Below, one piece after another: positions 15,526-24,572 of a DNA stretch of 64,000 nucleotides (its first letter is position 1; each line of letters begins with the position of its first letter). Under the pieces are notes generated by a model that was not told the origin of the DNA, searched no databases, and was given only the letters and a program-made list of their open reading frames with translations. Source of the stretch: an uncultured beta proteobacterium (GTDB lineage: Bacteria; Pseudomonadota; Gammaproteobacteria; Burkholderiales; Burkholderiaceae_C); NCBI GenBank assembly GCA_903844215.1, contig CAIMSP010000153.1, positions 39,892-103,891 of the forward strand, written 5' to 3'. Made by a program: the position numbers and the translations under genes.

Positions 15526-18096
15526 CTACTTCTGACCGTGGACCAGGTCCACGCTCTTGAAGCCGCCGCTGGCGTGGCAGTCGTCACAGGTTTCGCGCGG
15601 CGCCGCAGCGAGCTGCGCCTGCGTCTTGTCGCCAAAGGCGCCGCCACCGAAGCTCACGACGTGGTCCATGGCCTTGGTCGAGTCGTGGCAGGCGGTGCAG
15701 GTGGCCGCCTTGGGCGAGATCACCAGCCAATGATTTGGATTCAAGTCCGTGGTGGTGGCCAAAGGATTGGCCGTTGTCGGTGCCGCAATCAGCGGCTTCT
15801 TCACAACCGCGCCCAGCGTACCCTGGTCCTTCTTAAAGGAGTTGTTCACGTGACAGGCATTGCAGTTGAGGCCGACCTGCGGGTACGCCACTTCGGCCGC
15901 GTAGTTCTCCACACTGCTGAGTCCGATGACGCCGCCTTGGCCCGGGCCGACGGTGCCGATGGCGCGGCCGTAGCTATCCGTCATTGGCGTTGTCCAGGGT
16001 GCTATCGGCGTGCCGCCGGGATTGGTGAACGCGCCCTGCGTCGTGTTGCCATGGGTAAACGGATAGACGCGTTTGGAGTTGCCGTGGATGCCGTGGATCA
16101 TGCGTTTGAACTGGTACGACTCGTTCAGTGCCAGGCCGTTCGTCATGATGGTTGACGACATCTTGTTGGCGTCATGGCACACCACGCAGGCCTCCACCGT
16201 GTTGCGTGCGCCGCCGTGGAAGGCCTCGGCCAGCGTGTTCGAACCCGAGGTCGTGCCCAAGGCGCCGTGGCAGACATTGCACTTTTCGGTCGCGACGATG
16301 GTTCGGCGCGGCAGCAGCGTGCCGCTGAGCGCAAGTTCGGTCGCGGTGTGCTGCACCACTGTGTTGATCAACACTGTCGGTACCACCTCGGGCCGGGGCG
16401 AGGTGCCTGAGGCGGCCGCCAATTTGCGCTCCTTGATCTGTCCGATGCTGACCACGCGCGCGGTTCCGCTGGCGACGGCGGTGGCGCTGTCGTCCGGCAG
16501 CGGGATGCTCACCGTGTAGTGATTGCTGCCGTCGTTCACACCCGTGTAGGCATAGGCGTTGGCGTTGCTGCCACCATTGTTGTTGGCGGAGTATTCGGTC
16601 ACCACCGCCGACTGTCCCACCATGTTCTGGTAGCCGAGATAGAAGCGCAGGTTGCCGAACTTGGTGGTGTTGGCGCAGGTGATGGTCGTCGTGCCGGTGC
16701 AATCGGAGGTCACCAGGTTGTAGGCGGCGTTGCCATTGGTCGGGTCGGACAGGAAATACTTGACCGACACGCTACGCGCCTTGTGGTCAGCGGTGTCATT
16801 GAAGGTGACGCTCTCGATGTTCATCTTGTACTTGGCAGCGTTCTCCTCGTTCTGGTTCCAATGCACGGCCTCGGCCGAGACGACCGAGCCCGGGGCATGG
16901 CACTTGAGACACTGGCTGTTCGGCAAGTCCTTGGCCAGCGCCCCAGTACCAATGGTGGTGCTGGCAATCCCCTGGTGGGTTGTGTCCCAGTTGGAGCCGA
17001 CCTTGCTGGCGTGGCAACTCAGGCAGGCTTCCTTGCTGGGCCGGGTCTTCCAGTTGTCGCCCTGAGGCGTGGCCGCGTTGGCGCCCGAGTGACACTTGCT
17101 GCAGTTGCGCAGGTCTTGCGGGAAGCCGACCTCGGCGTAGCTGTGTTTGCTGTTCTGGTAGCCCCAGATCGTGTAGTCCTCGCCGCCTGTGGCGAGCTTG
17201 CTGTAGAGCAACTTGCCGGCGTGGATCTTGTGCACCATGGTGGCCAGAGTCAGCACGTTGCCGCTGTTGGCGTCGGTGGTTCCTGGGTTGTGGCACATGA
17301 CGCAGAACTGGGTATCGACCCGTCCGCCGCCGTGCAGCGCGAGCTTCTCGTGGCAGCCATTGCACGAGGACACGTCGGTCATCTTGCGCGTCTTGCTGGG
17401 GTCGGTGACGGCCACGGACTTGCCGTTGGCGTCGAGGGTGAAGTCGAAATAAGGATTGACCAAGACGGATTCGCCCGCAGCATTCTTGTAGCTGAGTTGG
17501 ATGGCGACGCGATGCGTCCGGTTGGGTTCAAACACGACGCCGTTGGTGAGCGCTGGATTCTTGATGTCGGTCTTGAAACTGTAGGTGTAATAGCCACCAG
17601 CGTTGTACACGAGTTGTGCGGCGAGCAGCGCCGCGTCGGTCTGTTTGGCGTCGGTGGTCGCTTGCATGGCGCTCGCCTGAGCGGGCACGCCGCCCGGGCC
17701 GACACCGGCGCTTGCCGTCTCCTTGCGATAGATGTAGTTCACCCATTGGTCGGGGTCGCCACTGCTGCCCGGAACCAGTTTGGCAATGGCCAGGCTCACG
17801 TTCGTGATGGTCAGATCCGTTTTGAGCTTGCCGTCAGAGAACACGGCAAAATTCACTTTGGGCGGGCTGTCGATGGTGACCGCAGGAACGCCAGCGCTTT
17901 GCAAGACGGTAAAAGGCGCAGAACTGTTGCTTGCCGTGTCGTTTGTTGCCAGCGCGCTGGCAGTCACCAGCGCGTCGAGCACGGAGCCTGCAGCGGGTGG
18001 CGGGGTCGAGCCAGCGCCGCCACCGCCGCCACCGCAGCCCGCCATTGCAAGCGCGACCAAACCGGCTGTACCCCATCGAAACAATGTGTTTTTCAT
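15526..18096 (-). CDS. mtrC: Decahaem c-type lipoprotein, OmcA/MtrC family (in mtrC position)
   Basis: This is a predicted outer-surface terminal reductase. The 856 residues begin with a lipoprotein signal (LVALAMAGC) and a Gly-rich linker. Ten CXXCH motifs follow: CNGCH, CVMCH, CSKCH, CLSCH, CLKCH, CNVCH, CVVCH, CNACH, CTACH and CDDCH, in two groups of five around a beta-rich middle. It lies directly upstream of mtrA and mtrB, the position of mtrC in Shewanella. The symbol is given by family and position; OmcA and MtrC cannot be separated by sequence reading alone. The start at 18096 (MKNTLFRWGTAG) has TTCTCC on the plus strand, i.e. GGAGAA upstream. Confidence 0.92.
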   Translation of the reverse strand: MKNTLFRWGTAGLVALAMAGCGGGGGGAGSTPPPAAGSVLDALVTASALATNDTASNSSAPFTVLQSAGVPAVTIDSPPKVNFAVFSDGKLKTDLTITNVSLAIAKLVPGSSGDPDQWVNYIYRKETASAGVGPGGVPAQASAMQATTDAKQTDAALLAAQLVYNAGGYYTYSFKTDIKNPALTNGVVFEPNRTHRVAIQLSYKNAAGESVLVNPYFDFTLDANGKSVAVTDPSKTRKMTDVSSCNGCHEKLALHGGGRVDTQFCVMCHNPGTTDANSGNVLTLATMVHKIHAGKLLYSKLATGGEDYTIWGYQNSKHSYAEVGFPQDLRNCSKCHSGANAATPQGDNWKTRPSKEACLSCHASKVGSNWDTTHQGIASTTIGTGALAKDLPNSQCLKCHAPGSVVSAEAVHWNQNEENAAKYKMNIESVTFNDTADHKARSVSVKYFLSDPTNGNAAYNLVTSDCTGTTTITCANTTKFGNLRFYLGYQNMVGQSAVVTEYSANNNGGSNANAYAYTGVNDGSNHYTVSIPLPDDSATAVASGTARVVSIGQIKERKLAAASGTSPRPEVVPTVLINTVVQHTATELALSGTLLPRRTIVATEKCNVCHGALGTTSGSNTLAEAFHGGARNTVEACVVCHDANKMSSTIMTNGLALNESYQFKRMIHGIHGNSKRVYPFTHGNTTQGAFTNPGGTPIAPWTTPMTDSYGRAIGTVGPGQGGVIGLSSVENYAAEVAYPQVGLNCNACHVNNSFKKDQGTLGAVVKKPLIAAPTTANPLATTTDLNPNHWLVISPKAATCTACHDSTKAMDHVVSFGGGAFGDKTQAQLAAAPRETCDDCHASGGFKSVDLVHGQK

Positions 18097-18285
18097 TTCT
18101 TCTCCGTCGTTTGTGTGCTCAACGACCTACCACGAACCACTGACCCGCCACCGGTGCAACGCCAGTCCAACCGGCCAACGAGAAACGGTCAGCAAGACAA
18201 TCAATTCCGGCTGGATACGGCTCCAGCCCTGTTGTCGGCGCGCTGACCGTCGGTTTGGCCGTATGACCTCACGGCAGGCGGGAAC

Positions 18286-18630
18286 CTACTGGGAAAGAAT
18301 CCAGTCGGCCAGATTCTTCAGCGCAGCGGCGTCCTTGGTGTCGATGACCTTGTGGTCTTCTTCACTGCCGTCATCCAGCTTGACCTTGGGGCCGGTCGTC
18401 ATATTCTTGATTGCCGAAGCCTGACCGTCGGCCTTGCCTTTGTACTTGGCGGCGATCTTCTTCAGGGACGGTCCCTTCTTGGTCTTGTCCACCGAGTGGC
18501 ATTTGGTGCAATCGTTCTTCTTGAACAGGGCTTGAGCAGCGTCTGCATCCACGGCGGCCTGGGCCGGTGTGACGCTGGCGATTGCAAGAATCAGCGAGGC
18601 GCTGAGAAGGGAAAGAGAAGGCAATTTCAT
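18286..18630 (-). CDS. Small periplasmic monohaem cytochrome c
   Basis: This is a 114-residue class I-like cytochrome with a signal peptide (cleavage after TPAQA) and one haem motif CTKCH at residues 41-45, followed by KGPSLKKIAAKYKGKA. It is a close paralogue of the protein at 26166-26495. The usual Pro-Met axial ligand is not clear: the paralogue's SPM reads GPK here. A histidine at 93 (EDHK) is shared by both and could be the sixth ligand. The ATG at 18630 has GGAG 7 bp upstream; an ATG 18 bp earlier does not. It lies upstream of mtrC and could shuttle electrons from the quinol dehydrogenases to MtrA. Confidence 0.88.
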   Translation of the reverse strand: MKLPSLSLLSASLILAIASVTPAQAAVDADAAQALFKKNDCTKCHSVDKTKKGPSLKKIAAKYKGKADGQASAIKNMTTGPKVKLDDGSEEDHKVIDTKDAAALKNLADWILSQ

Positions 18631-18952
18631 GAAATGGCTCCAGAGCAAGGTTAATCGGATGGTTGACTCGTGGCCCGAGTTTGCCGTCTGGCCGTGGAAG
18701 GGGTCAAGGGACTGTGCTGATTTCAGACGCTGATCTGTTAGAAATATGATCTATGTCAAGCTTGCGCCACTTTCCAAAGGCCGCCGCCAGAGTGCTTAAA
18801 CGGCCAAAAATCGGCCAACTATCCGGTGAAACGACGCCCCCATGCGCCTTGGCGAGCCCATCCCGTGGTCCAAGTCATGGGTCGGCTGCCCGGCGCCCAT
18901 GTCGTAAGATCGGGTTTTTGAATTTTGGCTCTCACCGCTTGCGAATCCGCCC
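18631..18952. other. Divergent promoter region between the small cytochrome and ccmA
   Basis: These 322 bp hold no convincing gene. The region must contain the start signals for the minus-strand cytochrome unit and the plus-strand ccm operon. It includes an FNR-like box at 18746-18759; I see no other clear motif. Confidence 0.5.
18746..18759. promoter_or_regulatory. FNR/ANR-like box between the small cytochrome and the ccm operon
   Basis: ATGATCTATGTCAA has the TGA-N6-TCA core and 8 of 10 consensus positions. It lies 116 bp upstream of the minus-strand cytochrome and 194 bp upstream of ccmA, so it more likely serves the cytochrome. Confidence 0.4.
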
Positions 18953-19585
18953 TTGAATACCGCGCCGACACTTTCCTTTTCCAAGCTCGGCTGCAGTCGG
19001 GGAGGGCGACAACTCTTCAGCGACGTTGACTGCCTGCTCGAAGCCGGTCGCTGGCTTTATGTGGCCGGGGCCAACGGCGTGGGCAAGACCAGCCTGCTGC
19101 GCATGGTGTGCGGCCTGGCGCCGACGGAAGCGGGTCAGATCCTCTGGAATGGCACGCCCATCCACAAGCAAGCCGACGCCTACCGCCAGGACCTGTGCTA
19201 CCTGGGACACCTCAATGCGCTGCAAGAATCCATGACGGTCGATGAGAATCTGCGCTTCACTGCGGCGCTGGGCGGCGTGTCCATCGATGCCGCGCAAACG
19301 CAGCAGGTGCTCAGGCATTTCGGCGTTCCGGGGCGCGGCGGCCAGTTGGTGCGCCATCTCTCGCAGGGTCAAAAGCGCCGCGTGGCCTTGTCTCGCCTGG
19401 CCTTGAGTCCGGCCCGGCTGTGGGTGCTGGACGAGCCCTTTGTGGCCATGGACGAAGCCGGCGTGCGCATGCTGGCCGACCTGATTGCGGCGCATCTGGG
19501 CAAGGGCGGGCTGGCGGTGCTCACCAGCCACCAACAGGTGGACATTGGCGACATCCCCGCCCAGATGCTGGAGTTGCACGCATGA
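18953..19585 (+). CDS. ccmA: Cytochrome c maturation ATPase CcmA
   Basis: CcmA is the ABC ATPase that with CcmB frees holo-CcmE from the CcmC-haem complex. Its 210 residues contain Walker A GANGVGKTSLL, the signature HLSQGQKRRVALSRL and Walker B LWVLDEPF. The start is a TTG at 18953 giving MNTAPTLSFSKLGCSRG, which fits the family N-terminus; no ATG nearby does better. The stop overlaps ccmB (ATGA), and it heads a complete ccmABCDEFGHI operon with overlaps throughout most of its length. Confidence 0.96.
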   Translation: MNTAPTLSFSKLGCSRGGRQLFSDVDCLLEAGRWLYVAGANGVGKTSLLRMVCGLAPTEAGQILWNGTPIHKQADAYRQDLCYLGHLNALQESMTVDENLRFTAALGGVSIDAAQTQQVLRHFGVPGRGGQLVRHLSQGQKRRVALSRLALSPARLWVLDEPFVAMDEAGVRMLADLIAAHLGKGGLAVLTSHQQVDIGDIPAQMLELHA

Positions 19586-20265
19586 ACAAGCTCGGCATGG
19601 CGCAAGTGATGCTGGCCGTGCTCAAGCGCGAAGTGTCGGTGGCGCTGCGGCAAAAAGGCGAGGTGCTCACGCCCTTGGTGTTCTTCGTCGTGATCGCCAG
19701 CCTGTTTCCGCTGGGCATCGGCCCCGAGGCGGCGCTGCTGCAGCGCATGGCGCCGGGCGTGCTGTGGGTCAGTGCCCTGCTCGCTGCCATGTTGTCACTG
19801 CAGCGCCTGTTTGCCACCGATTACGCCGACGGCTCGCTGGAGCAGATGGCGCTTTCGACCACACCCTTGGGGCTGCTGGTGCTGGCCAAGGCGCTGTCGC
19901 ACTTCCTGCTTTCGGGCTTGCCGCTGGTGCTGATGGCGCCGGTGCTCGGGCTGCAGTTCGGCCTGGACGGCCGCGCTCTGGGTATATTGATGCTGTCGCT
20001 GCTGCTGGGCACGCCCACGCTGAGCCTGATCGGCAGCATTGGCGCGGCGCTGACTTTGGGCGTGCGCGGTGCAGGGGTATTGCTGTCGCTGTTAATTTTG
20101 CCCCTGTATATTCCCGTTCTGATCTTTGGCGCGGGTGCGGTGGAAGCCGACGCCGCCGGCATGGGCGCTGGCGGTCACCTGTCTTTGTTGGCAGCGCTGT
20201 TGGTGCTCTCGGCATTTTTCGCGCCCCTGGCCACCACCACCGCATTGAGGATTTCCCTGGAATGA
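19582..20265 (+). CDS. ccmB: Cytochrome c maturation membrane protein CcmB
   Basis: CcmB is the membrane partner of CcmA. Its 227 residues include about six hydrophobic helices and the conserved patches FATDYADGSLEQMALS and GTPTLSLIGSIGAALTLG. The ATG at 19582 overlaps the ccmA stop, and the stop overlaps ccmC (ATGA). Length and helix pattern match the family. Confidence 0.95.
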   Translation: MNKLGMAQVMLAVLKREVSVALRQKGEVLTPLVFFVVIASLFPLGIGPEAALLQRMAPGVLWVSALLAAMLSLQRLFATDYADGSLEQMALSTTPLGLLVLAKALSHFLLSGLPLVLMAPVLGLQFGLDGRALGILMLSLLLGTPTLSLIGSIGAALTLGVRGAGVLLSLLILPLYIPVLIFGAGAVEADAAGMGAGGHLSLLAALLVLSAFFAPLATTTALRISLE

Positions 20266-21002
20266 ACATTCGCGATATTCACTGGTTCAAGTTTGCCTCG
20301 CCGCAGAACTTCTACACCTTGGCCGGGCGCATGTGGCCCTGGTTTGCCGCGCTGGCGACGCTGCTCACGGCGCTGGGTCTGTGGATTTCCTTCTTCGTGG
20401 CGCCCGTGGATGCGCAGCAAGGTCAGGGCTACCGCATCATCTTCGTGCATGTGCCGGCGTCGCAGATGTCGATGTTCATCTACCTGGTGATGGCCGGTTG
20501 GGCCGGCTTTGGCCTGGCCTTCAATACCCGGCTGTCGGGCATGATGGCGTCGGCGTTGGCGCCCACGGGCGCGCTGTTTGCGTTTCTCTCGCTGGTCACC
20601 GGTGCCCTGTGGGGCAAGCCGATGTGGGGCGCCTGGTGGGTCTGGGACGCGCGTCTCACCTCCGAGCTGATTCTGCTGTTCCTGTACCTGGGATTTTTGG
20701 CGCTGCAGTCCAGCATCGACGACCCGCGTCGCGCCGACAAAGCCTGCGCCGTGCTGGCGCTGGTCGGTTCGGTGAACGTTCCCATCATCTATTTTTCGGT
20801 CAAGTGGTGGAATACCTTGCACCAGGGCGCATCGGTGTCCATGACCAAGTCGCCGACCATGGCATCGACCATGCTGTGGGGCATGCTGATCATGGTCGTG
20901 GCATTCTGGATGTACGCCATCGCGATCGCGCTGGCCCGGGTGCGCAACATCATTCTTGAACGTGAACGTCATACCGAGTGGGTGAAACATGCAGTGGAAT
21001 AG
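20262..21002 (+). CDS. ccmC: Haem-delivery protein CcmC
   Basis: CcmC loads haem onto CcmE in the periplasm. The 246-residue protein has six helices and the tryptophan-rich haem-handling motif WGKPMWGAWWVWDARLTSELIL, with flanking histidines FVHVPAS and WWNTLHQGAS. The ATG at 20262 overlaps the ccmB stop. The 3' end overlaps the newly identified ccmD by 14 bp. Confidence 0.96.
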   Translation: MNIRDIHWFKFASPQNFYTLAGRMWPWFAALATLLTALGLWISFFVAPVDAQQGQGYRIIFVHVPASQMSMFIYLVMAGWAGFGLAFNTRLSGMMASALAPTGALFAFLSLVTGALWGKPMWGAWWVWDARLTSELILLFLYLGFLALQSSIDDPRRADKACAVLALVGSVNVPIIYFSVKWWNTLHQGASVSMTKSPTMASTMLWGMLIMVVAFWMYAIAIALARVRNIILERERHTEWVKHAVE

Positions 21003-21168
21003 CGTCAGTGAATTTTTCGCCATGGGAGGCTATGCCTTCTATGTATGGGGCAGTTTTGGCCTCACGGCTCTGGTGATGGTGGGCGAGCCCTTGCTCATCC
21101 GCGCCCAGCGCAAAGCCACCTTGGCCAATCTGCGCAACCAAATTCAGTCAGAAAGCAGTTCCTCATGA
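20989..21168 (+). CDS. ccmD: CcmD, small haem-exporter subunit
   Basis: CcmD is a small membrane protein that helps release holo-CcmE from CcmABC. The 59-residue frame begins [20 protein letters not shown], with the family FxxMGGYxxYVW pattern. It continues through one helix ([15 protein letters not shown]) into a basic tail ([15 protein letters not shown]). Start overlaps ccmC and stop overlaps ccmE. Its position between ccmC and ccmE is exactly as expected. Confidence 0.92.
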   Translation: MQWNSVSEFFAMGGYAFYVWGSFGLTALVMVGEPLLIRAQRKATLANLRNQIQSESSSS

Positions 21169-21608
21169 AACCTCGTCACAAACGCGCTGCCATCATCGTC
21201 GGCGGGTTGGCCGCATTGGCGGTGGCCGCCTACTTCGTGCTCAACGCCTTCAACAGCAACCTGGTGTTCTTCTTCTCGCCAACGCAAGTGGCTGCGGGCG
21301 AAGCGCCGAAGAACCGGACCTTTCGCATCGGTGGCCTGGTCAAGGAAGGTTCGGTCAAGCGCGACAGCCTGACCGTCAACTTCGTCGTCACCGACAAGTC
21401 CAAGGAAATGGCCGTGGCCTTCACCGGCATCCTTCCCGACCTGTTCAAGGAAGGCAAGGGCGTGGTGGCGCAGGGCAAGCTGGGTGACGACGGCAAATTT
21501 GTCGCCACCGAAGTGCTGGCCAAGCACGACGAGAACTACATGCCGCCCGAAGCGCAGCAAGCCCTGGACCAAGCCCAGGTGCAAAAGACCATCAAATCCT
21601 TGAAGTAG
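21165..21608 (+). CDS. ccmE: Periplasmic haem chaperone CcmE
   Basis: CcmE binds haem covalently through a histidine and hands it to CcmF. The protein has 147 residues with an N-terminal anchor ([20 protein letters not shown]), an OB-fold beta domain and the haem-binding motif [13 protein letters not shown], whose His and Tyr are the family ligands. The start overlaps the ccmD stop (ATGA). Confidence 0.97.
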   Translation: MKPRHKRAAIIVGGLAALAVAAYFVLNAFNSNLVFFFSPTQVAAGEAPKNRTFRIGGLVKEGSVKRDSLTVNFVVTDKSKEMAVAFTGILPDLFKEGKGVVAQGKLGDDGKFVATEVLAKHDENYMPPEAQQALDQAQVQKTIKSLK

Positions 21609-21616
21609 GACGCAAC

Positions 21617-23584
21617 ATGATTCCTGAAATTGGTCATTTTTCACTCATCCTTGCGCTGTTTGTGGCGTTCGCGCTGGGCACCTTGAGCGTCGTCGGGGGC
21701 CAGCAGGGGCGAGCCGACTGGATGGCGCTGGCCCGGCCCGGTGCGCAGGTGCTTTGGGTGCTCTCGGGGATTGCCTTTCTGAGCTTGACCTATGCCTTCT
21801 ACACCAACGACTTCTCGGTCCTGTATGTGGCGCAACACTCGAATTCGCTGCTGCCCGACATCTACCGCATCGCCGCAGTCTGGGGCGGCCACGAGGGTTC
21901 GCTGCTGCTGTGGCTGTTGATGCTGACGTCGTGGATGATGGCGGTGTCGATCTTCTCGCGCCAGTTGCCCGACGTGATGGTGTCGCGCGTGCTGGGTGTG
22001 CTGGGACTGGTGGCGGTGGGTTTCCTGCTGTTCATGCTGATCACCTCCAATCCGTTTCTGCGCCTGGCCGAGATTCCGGAAAACGGCAAGGATTTGAACC
22101 CGATGCTGCAGGATCCGGGCCTGGTGTTTCACCCGCCCATGCTGTACATGGGCTATGTCGGCATGGCCGTGCCCTTTGCCTTCTCCATCGCGGCCCTGCT
22201 CAACGGCCGGCTGGACGCGGCTTGGGCGCGCTGGTCGCGTCCCTGGGCCACGGCGGCGTGGATTTGCCTGACCATCGGCATTGCCATGGGCTCGGAGTGG
22301 GCCTACTACGTGCTCGGCTGGGGCGGTTGGTGGTTCTGGGACCCGGTGGAAAACGCTTCCTTCCTGCCCTGGCTGGTGGGCACGGCCTTGATCCACTCGC
22401 TGGCGGTCACGGAAAAGCGCGGCCTGTTCAGAAACTGGACCATCATGCTGGCCATCGTGGCGTTCTCGCTCAGTCTGTTGGGAACCTTCCTGGTGCGCTC
22501 GGGTGTGCTGACCTCGGTCCACGCCTTTGCCACCGATCCCAAACGCGGCGTCTTCATTTTGCTGTTCCTGTTTTGCGTGGTGGGCGGCTCGCTGGCGCTG
22601 TTTGCGCTGCGCGCCGGCAAGGTGCAGTCGGGCGGCTCGTTCGCGCTGGTGTCGCGCGAGAGTTTCCTGCTGCTGAACAACGTGCTGTTGACCACGGCCG
22701 CTGCGGCCGTGCTGCTGGGCACGCTGTACCCGCTGATCGTGGACGCGGTGGGCGGGGGCAAGCTCTCGGTCGGACCGCCTTACTTCAACGCCGTCTTCAC
22801 CCCGATCATGATGCCGGCCTTGTTCTTCATGGTGATTGGCTCCTACGCGCGCTGGAAGACCGACAGCGTGGCCGAGATGGTGCAAAAGCTGCGCCCGGTG
22901 GCCATTATTTCGGTGCTTGCGGGATGTCTGGCGCCGCTGCTGGCGGGCGAGTGGTCCTGGTTGGTGTCGCTCAGCCTGTCGCTGGCGTTCTGGATCGTGC
23001 TGGGCACGGCGCAGCAGGTCTATCGCCAGATCAAGAACACGGCGAACTGGAAGTCCACACCGATCTCGTTCTGGGGCATGCATGTGGCGCACATCGGTGT
23101 CGCGGTGTTCGTCATCGGCGTCACCATGGTCAAGGGCTATGAAACCGAACGAGACGTGCGCATGGTGTTGGGCGACACGGTTTCCGTGGGCGGCTACACC
23201 TTCCGCTTGACGGGCATACGCAAGGAACCCGGCCCCAACTACAGCGCCGACGTCGGTGACGTCGAGTTGAGCCGTGATGGCAAAGTGCTGCGCACCCTGC
23301 ACCCGGAAAAGCGCGCGTATTTTTCCTCCAGCATGCCGATGACGCAGGCCGCCATCGACACCAGCCTGGTTCGCGATGTCTATGTGTCGCTGGGTGAGCC
23401 GCTTGAAGGCGGAACGCAACCGGCCTGGGCCATGCGCGTGTACCACAAGCCCTTCGTCAGTTGGATCTGGGCTGGCTGCCTGATGATGGCGCTGGGCGGA
23501 CTCATGGCGGCACTGGATCGGCGCTATCGCCGCAAGGTCGCAGCCAGCGCGGCCAAAGTTCTGGACAAAGGTGTTGCGGCATGA
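21617..23584 (+). CDS. ccmF: Cytochrome c haem lyase subunit CcmF
   Basis: CcmF is the membrane core of the haem lyase that attaches haem to CXXCH motifs. It has 655 residues, many helices, and the conserved WGGHEGSLLLWLL and WAYYVLGWGGWWFWDPVENASFLPWL (a WWD-type region, about residues 222-247). The periplasmic loop is toward the C-terminus. The stop overlaps the ccmG start. The unusual CX3CH sites in three neighbouring cytochromes would have to be matured by this enzyme if they bind haem. Confidence 0.97.
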   Translation: MIPEIGHFSLILALFVAFALGTLSVVGGQQGRADWMALARPGAQVLWVLSGIAFLSLTYAFYTNDFSVLYVAQHSNSLLPDIYRIAAVWGGHEGSLLLWLLMLTSWMMAVSIFSRQLPDVMVSRVLGVLGLVAVGFLLFMLITSNPFLRLAEIPENGKDLNPMLQDPGLVFHPPMLYMGYVGMAVPFAFSIAALLNGRLDAAWARWSRPWATAAWICLTIGIAMGSEWAYYVLGWGGWWFWDPVENASFLPWLVGTALIHSLAVTEKRGLFRNWTIMLAIVAFSLSLLGTFLVRSGVLTSVHAFATDPKRGVFILLFLFCVVGGSLALFALRAGKVQSGGSFALVSRESFLLLNNVLLTTAAAAVLLGTLYPLIVDAVGGGKLSVGPPYFNAVFTPIMMPALFFMVIGSYARWKTDSVAEMVQKLRPVAIISVLAGCLAPLLAGEWSWLVSLSLSLAFWIVLGTAQQVYRQIKNTANWKSTPISFWGMHVAHIGVAVFVIGVTMVKGYETERDVRMVLGDTVSVGGYTFRLTGIRKEPGPNYSADVGDVELSRDGKVLRTLHPEKRAYFSSSMPMTQAAIDTSLVRDVYVSLGEPLEGGTQPAWAMRVYHKPFVSWIWAGCLMMALGGLMAALDRRYRRKVAASAAKVLDKGVAA

Positions 23585-24108
23585 AGGCGAAGGCGCTGAT
23601 TCCCCTGGGCCTGTTTCTGCTGCTGGTGGTGTTCCTGGCCGTTGGCCTGACGCGCGACCCGCACGAACTCCCCTCGGCGCTGCTTGACAAGCCCGCGTCG
23701 CTGTTCACCGCGCCGCTGTTGGACGCGCCGGAGAAATCCTTCTCGTCCAAGTCCATGCTGGGCAAGGTCTGGATCCTCAACACCTGGGCTTCGTGGTGCG
23801 TGACCTGCCGCCAGGAGCACCCGATCCTGCTGGAGTTGTCCAAGTCCAAGGCCGTTCCCATCATCGGCCTGGACTGGCGCGACAAGGACGTGGATGGACT
23901 GAAATGGCTGGCCCGTTTTGGCAACCCGTATGACGTGGTGGTGAGTGACAACAGCGCGCGCATCGGCATCGATTTCGGCGTCACGGCCGCGCCCGAGAGC
24001 TTTGTCATCGACAAGACCGGCGTGATTCGCTACAAGCAAAACGGCATGATCACGGAAGAAGCGCTGCGCGACAAGATTCTGCCGCTGATCCGGGAGTTGC
24101 AAAAATGA
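23581..24108 (+). CDS. ccmG: Thiol:disulfide interchange protein CcmG/DsbE
   Basis: CcmG reduces apocytochrome or CcmH disulfides before haem attachment. It has 175 residues: an N-terminal membrane anchor, then a thioredoxin fold with active site WASWCVTCRQEHP and the cis-proline region GVTAAPESFVIDK. The ATG at 23581 overlaps ccmF, and the end overlaps ccmH. Confidence 0.96.
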   Translation: MKAKALIPLGLFLLLVVFLAVGLTRDPHELPSALLDKPASLFTAPLLDAPEKSFSSKSMLGKVWILNTWASWCVTCRQEHPILLELSKSKAVPIIGLDWRDKDVDGLKWLARFGNPYDVVVSDNSARIGIDFGVTAAPESFVIDKTGVIRYKQNGMITEEALRDKILPLIRELQK

Positions 24109-24572
24109 AGACCTGGCTGGCATTGATCTTGGCGCTGCAATGCGCCCTGTGCGCGTTCGCCGGGGAGGCGCCTGCGCTGGCCGAGGACCCGGTGGTGGAG
24201 CAGCGACTGATGGTGATTTCCGAGGAACTGCGCTGCCTCGTGTGCCAGAACGAAACCCTGGCCGCGTCGCGCGCCGAACTGGCGCAGGACCTGCGCCGCG
24301 AGGTGCGCAACCTGATCAAGGAAGGCAAGAGCGACGCGCAAATCAAGGAGTTCCTGGTGAGCCGCTATGGTGACTTCGTGCTCTATCGTCCACCGTTCAA
24401 TATCAAGACCTTCTTGCTGTGGTTTGGGCCCTTCCTGTTGCTCGTTGCCGGCGTGCTGATGCTGGTGCGCCTGGTGCGCGGCAGCCAGCGCAGCGCGGCA
24501 CCCGCAGCACTCGACCCCGAGCAGCGCAAAAAGGCGCAATCACTTCTCAAAGATACGGATACCCCCTCATGA
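24105..24572 (+). CDS. ccmH: Cytochrome c maturation protein CcmH
   Basis: CcmH is a membrane-anchored thiol protein that takes part in apocytochrome reduction. The 155-residue protein has a signal sequence (AFAGEAPALA), the redox motif LRCLVCQNETLAAS, the helical EVRNLIKEGKSDAQI region, YGDFVLYRPPF, and one C-terminal helix (LLWFGPFLLLVAGVLMLV). It overlaps ccmG and ccmI at its ends. Confidence 0.96.
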   Translation: MKTWLALILALQCALCAFAGEAPALAEDPVVEQRLMVISEELRCLVCQNETLAASRAELAQDLRREVRNLIKEGKSDAQIKEFLVSRYGDFVLYRPPFNIKTFLLWFGPFLLLVAGVLMLVRLVRGSQRSAAPAALDPEQRKKAQSLLKDTDTPS

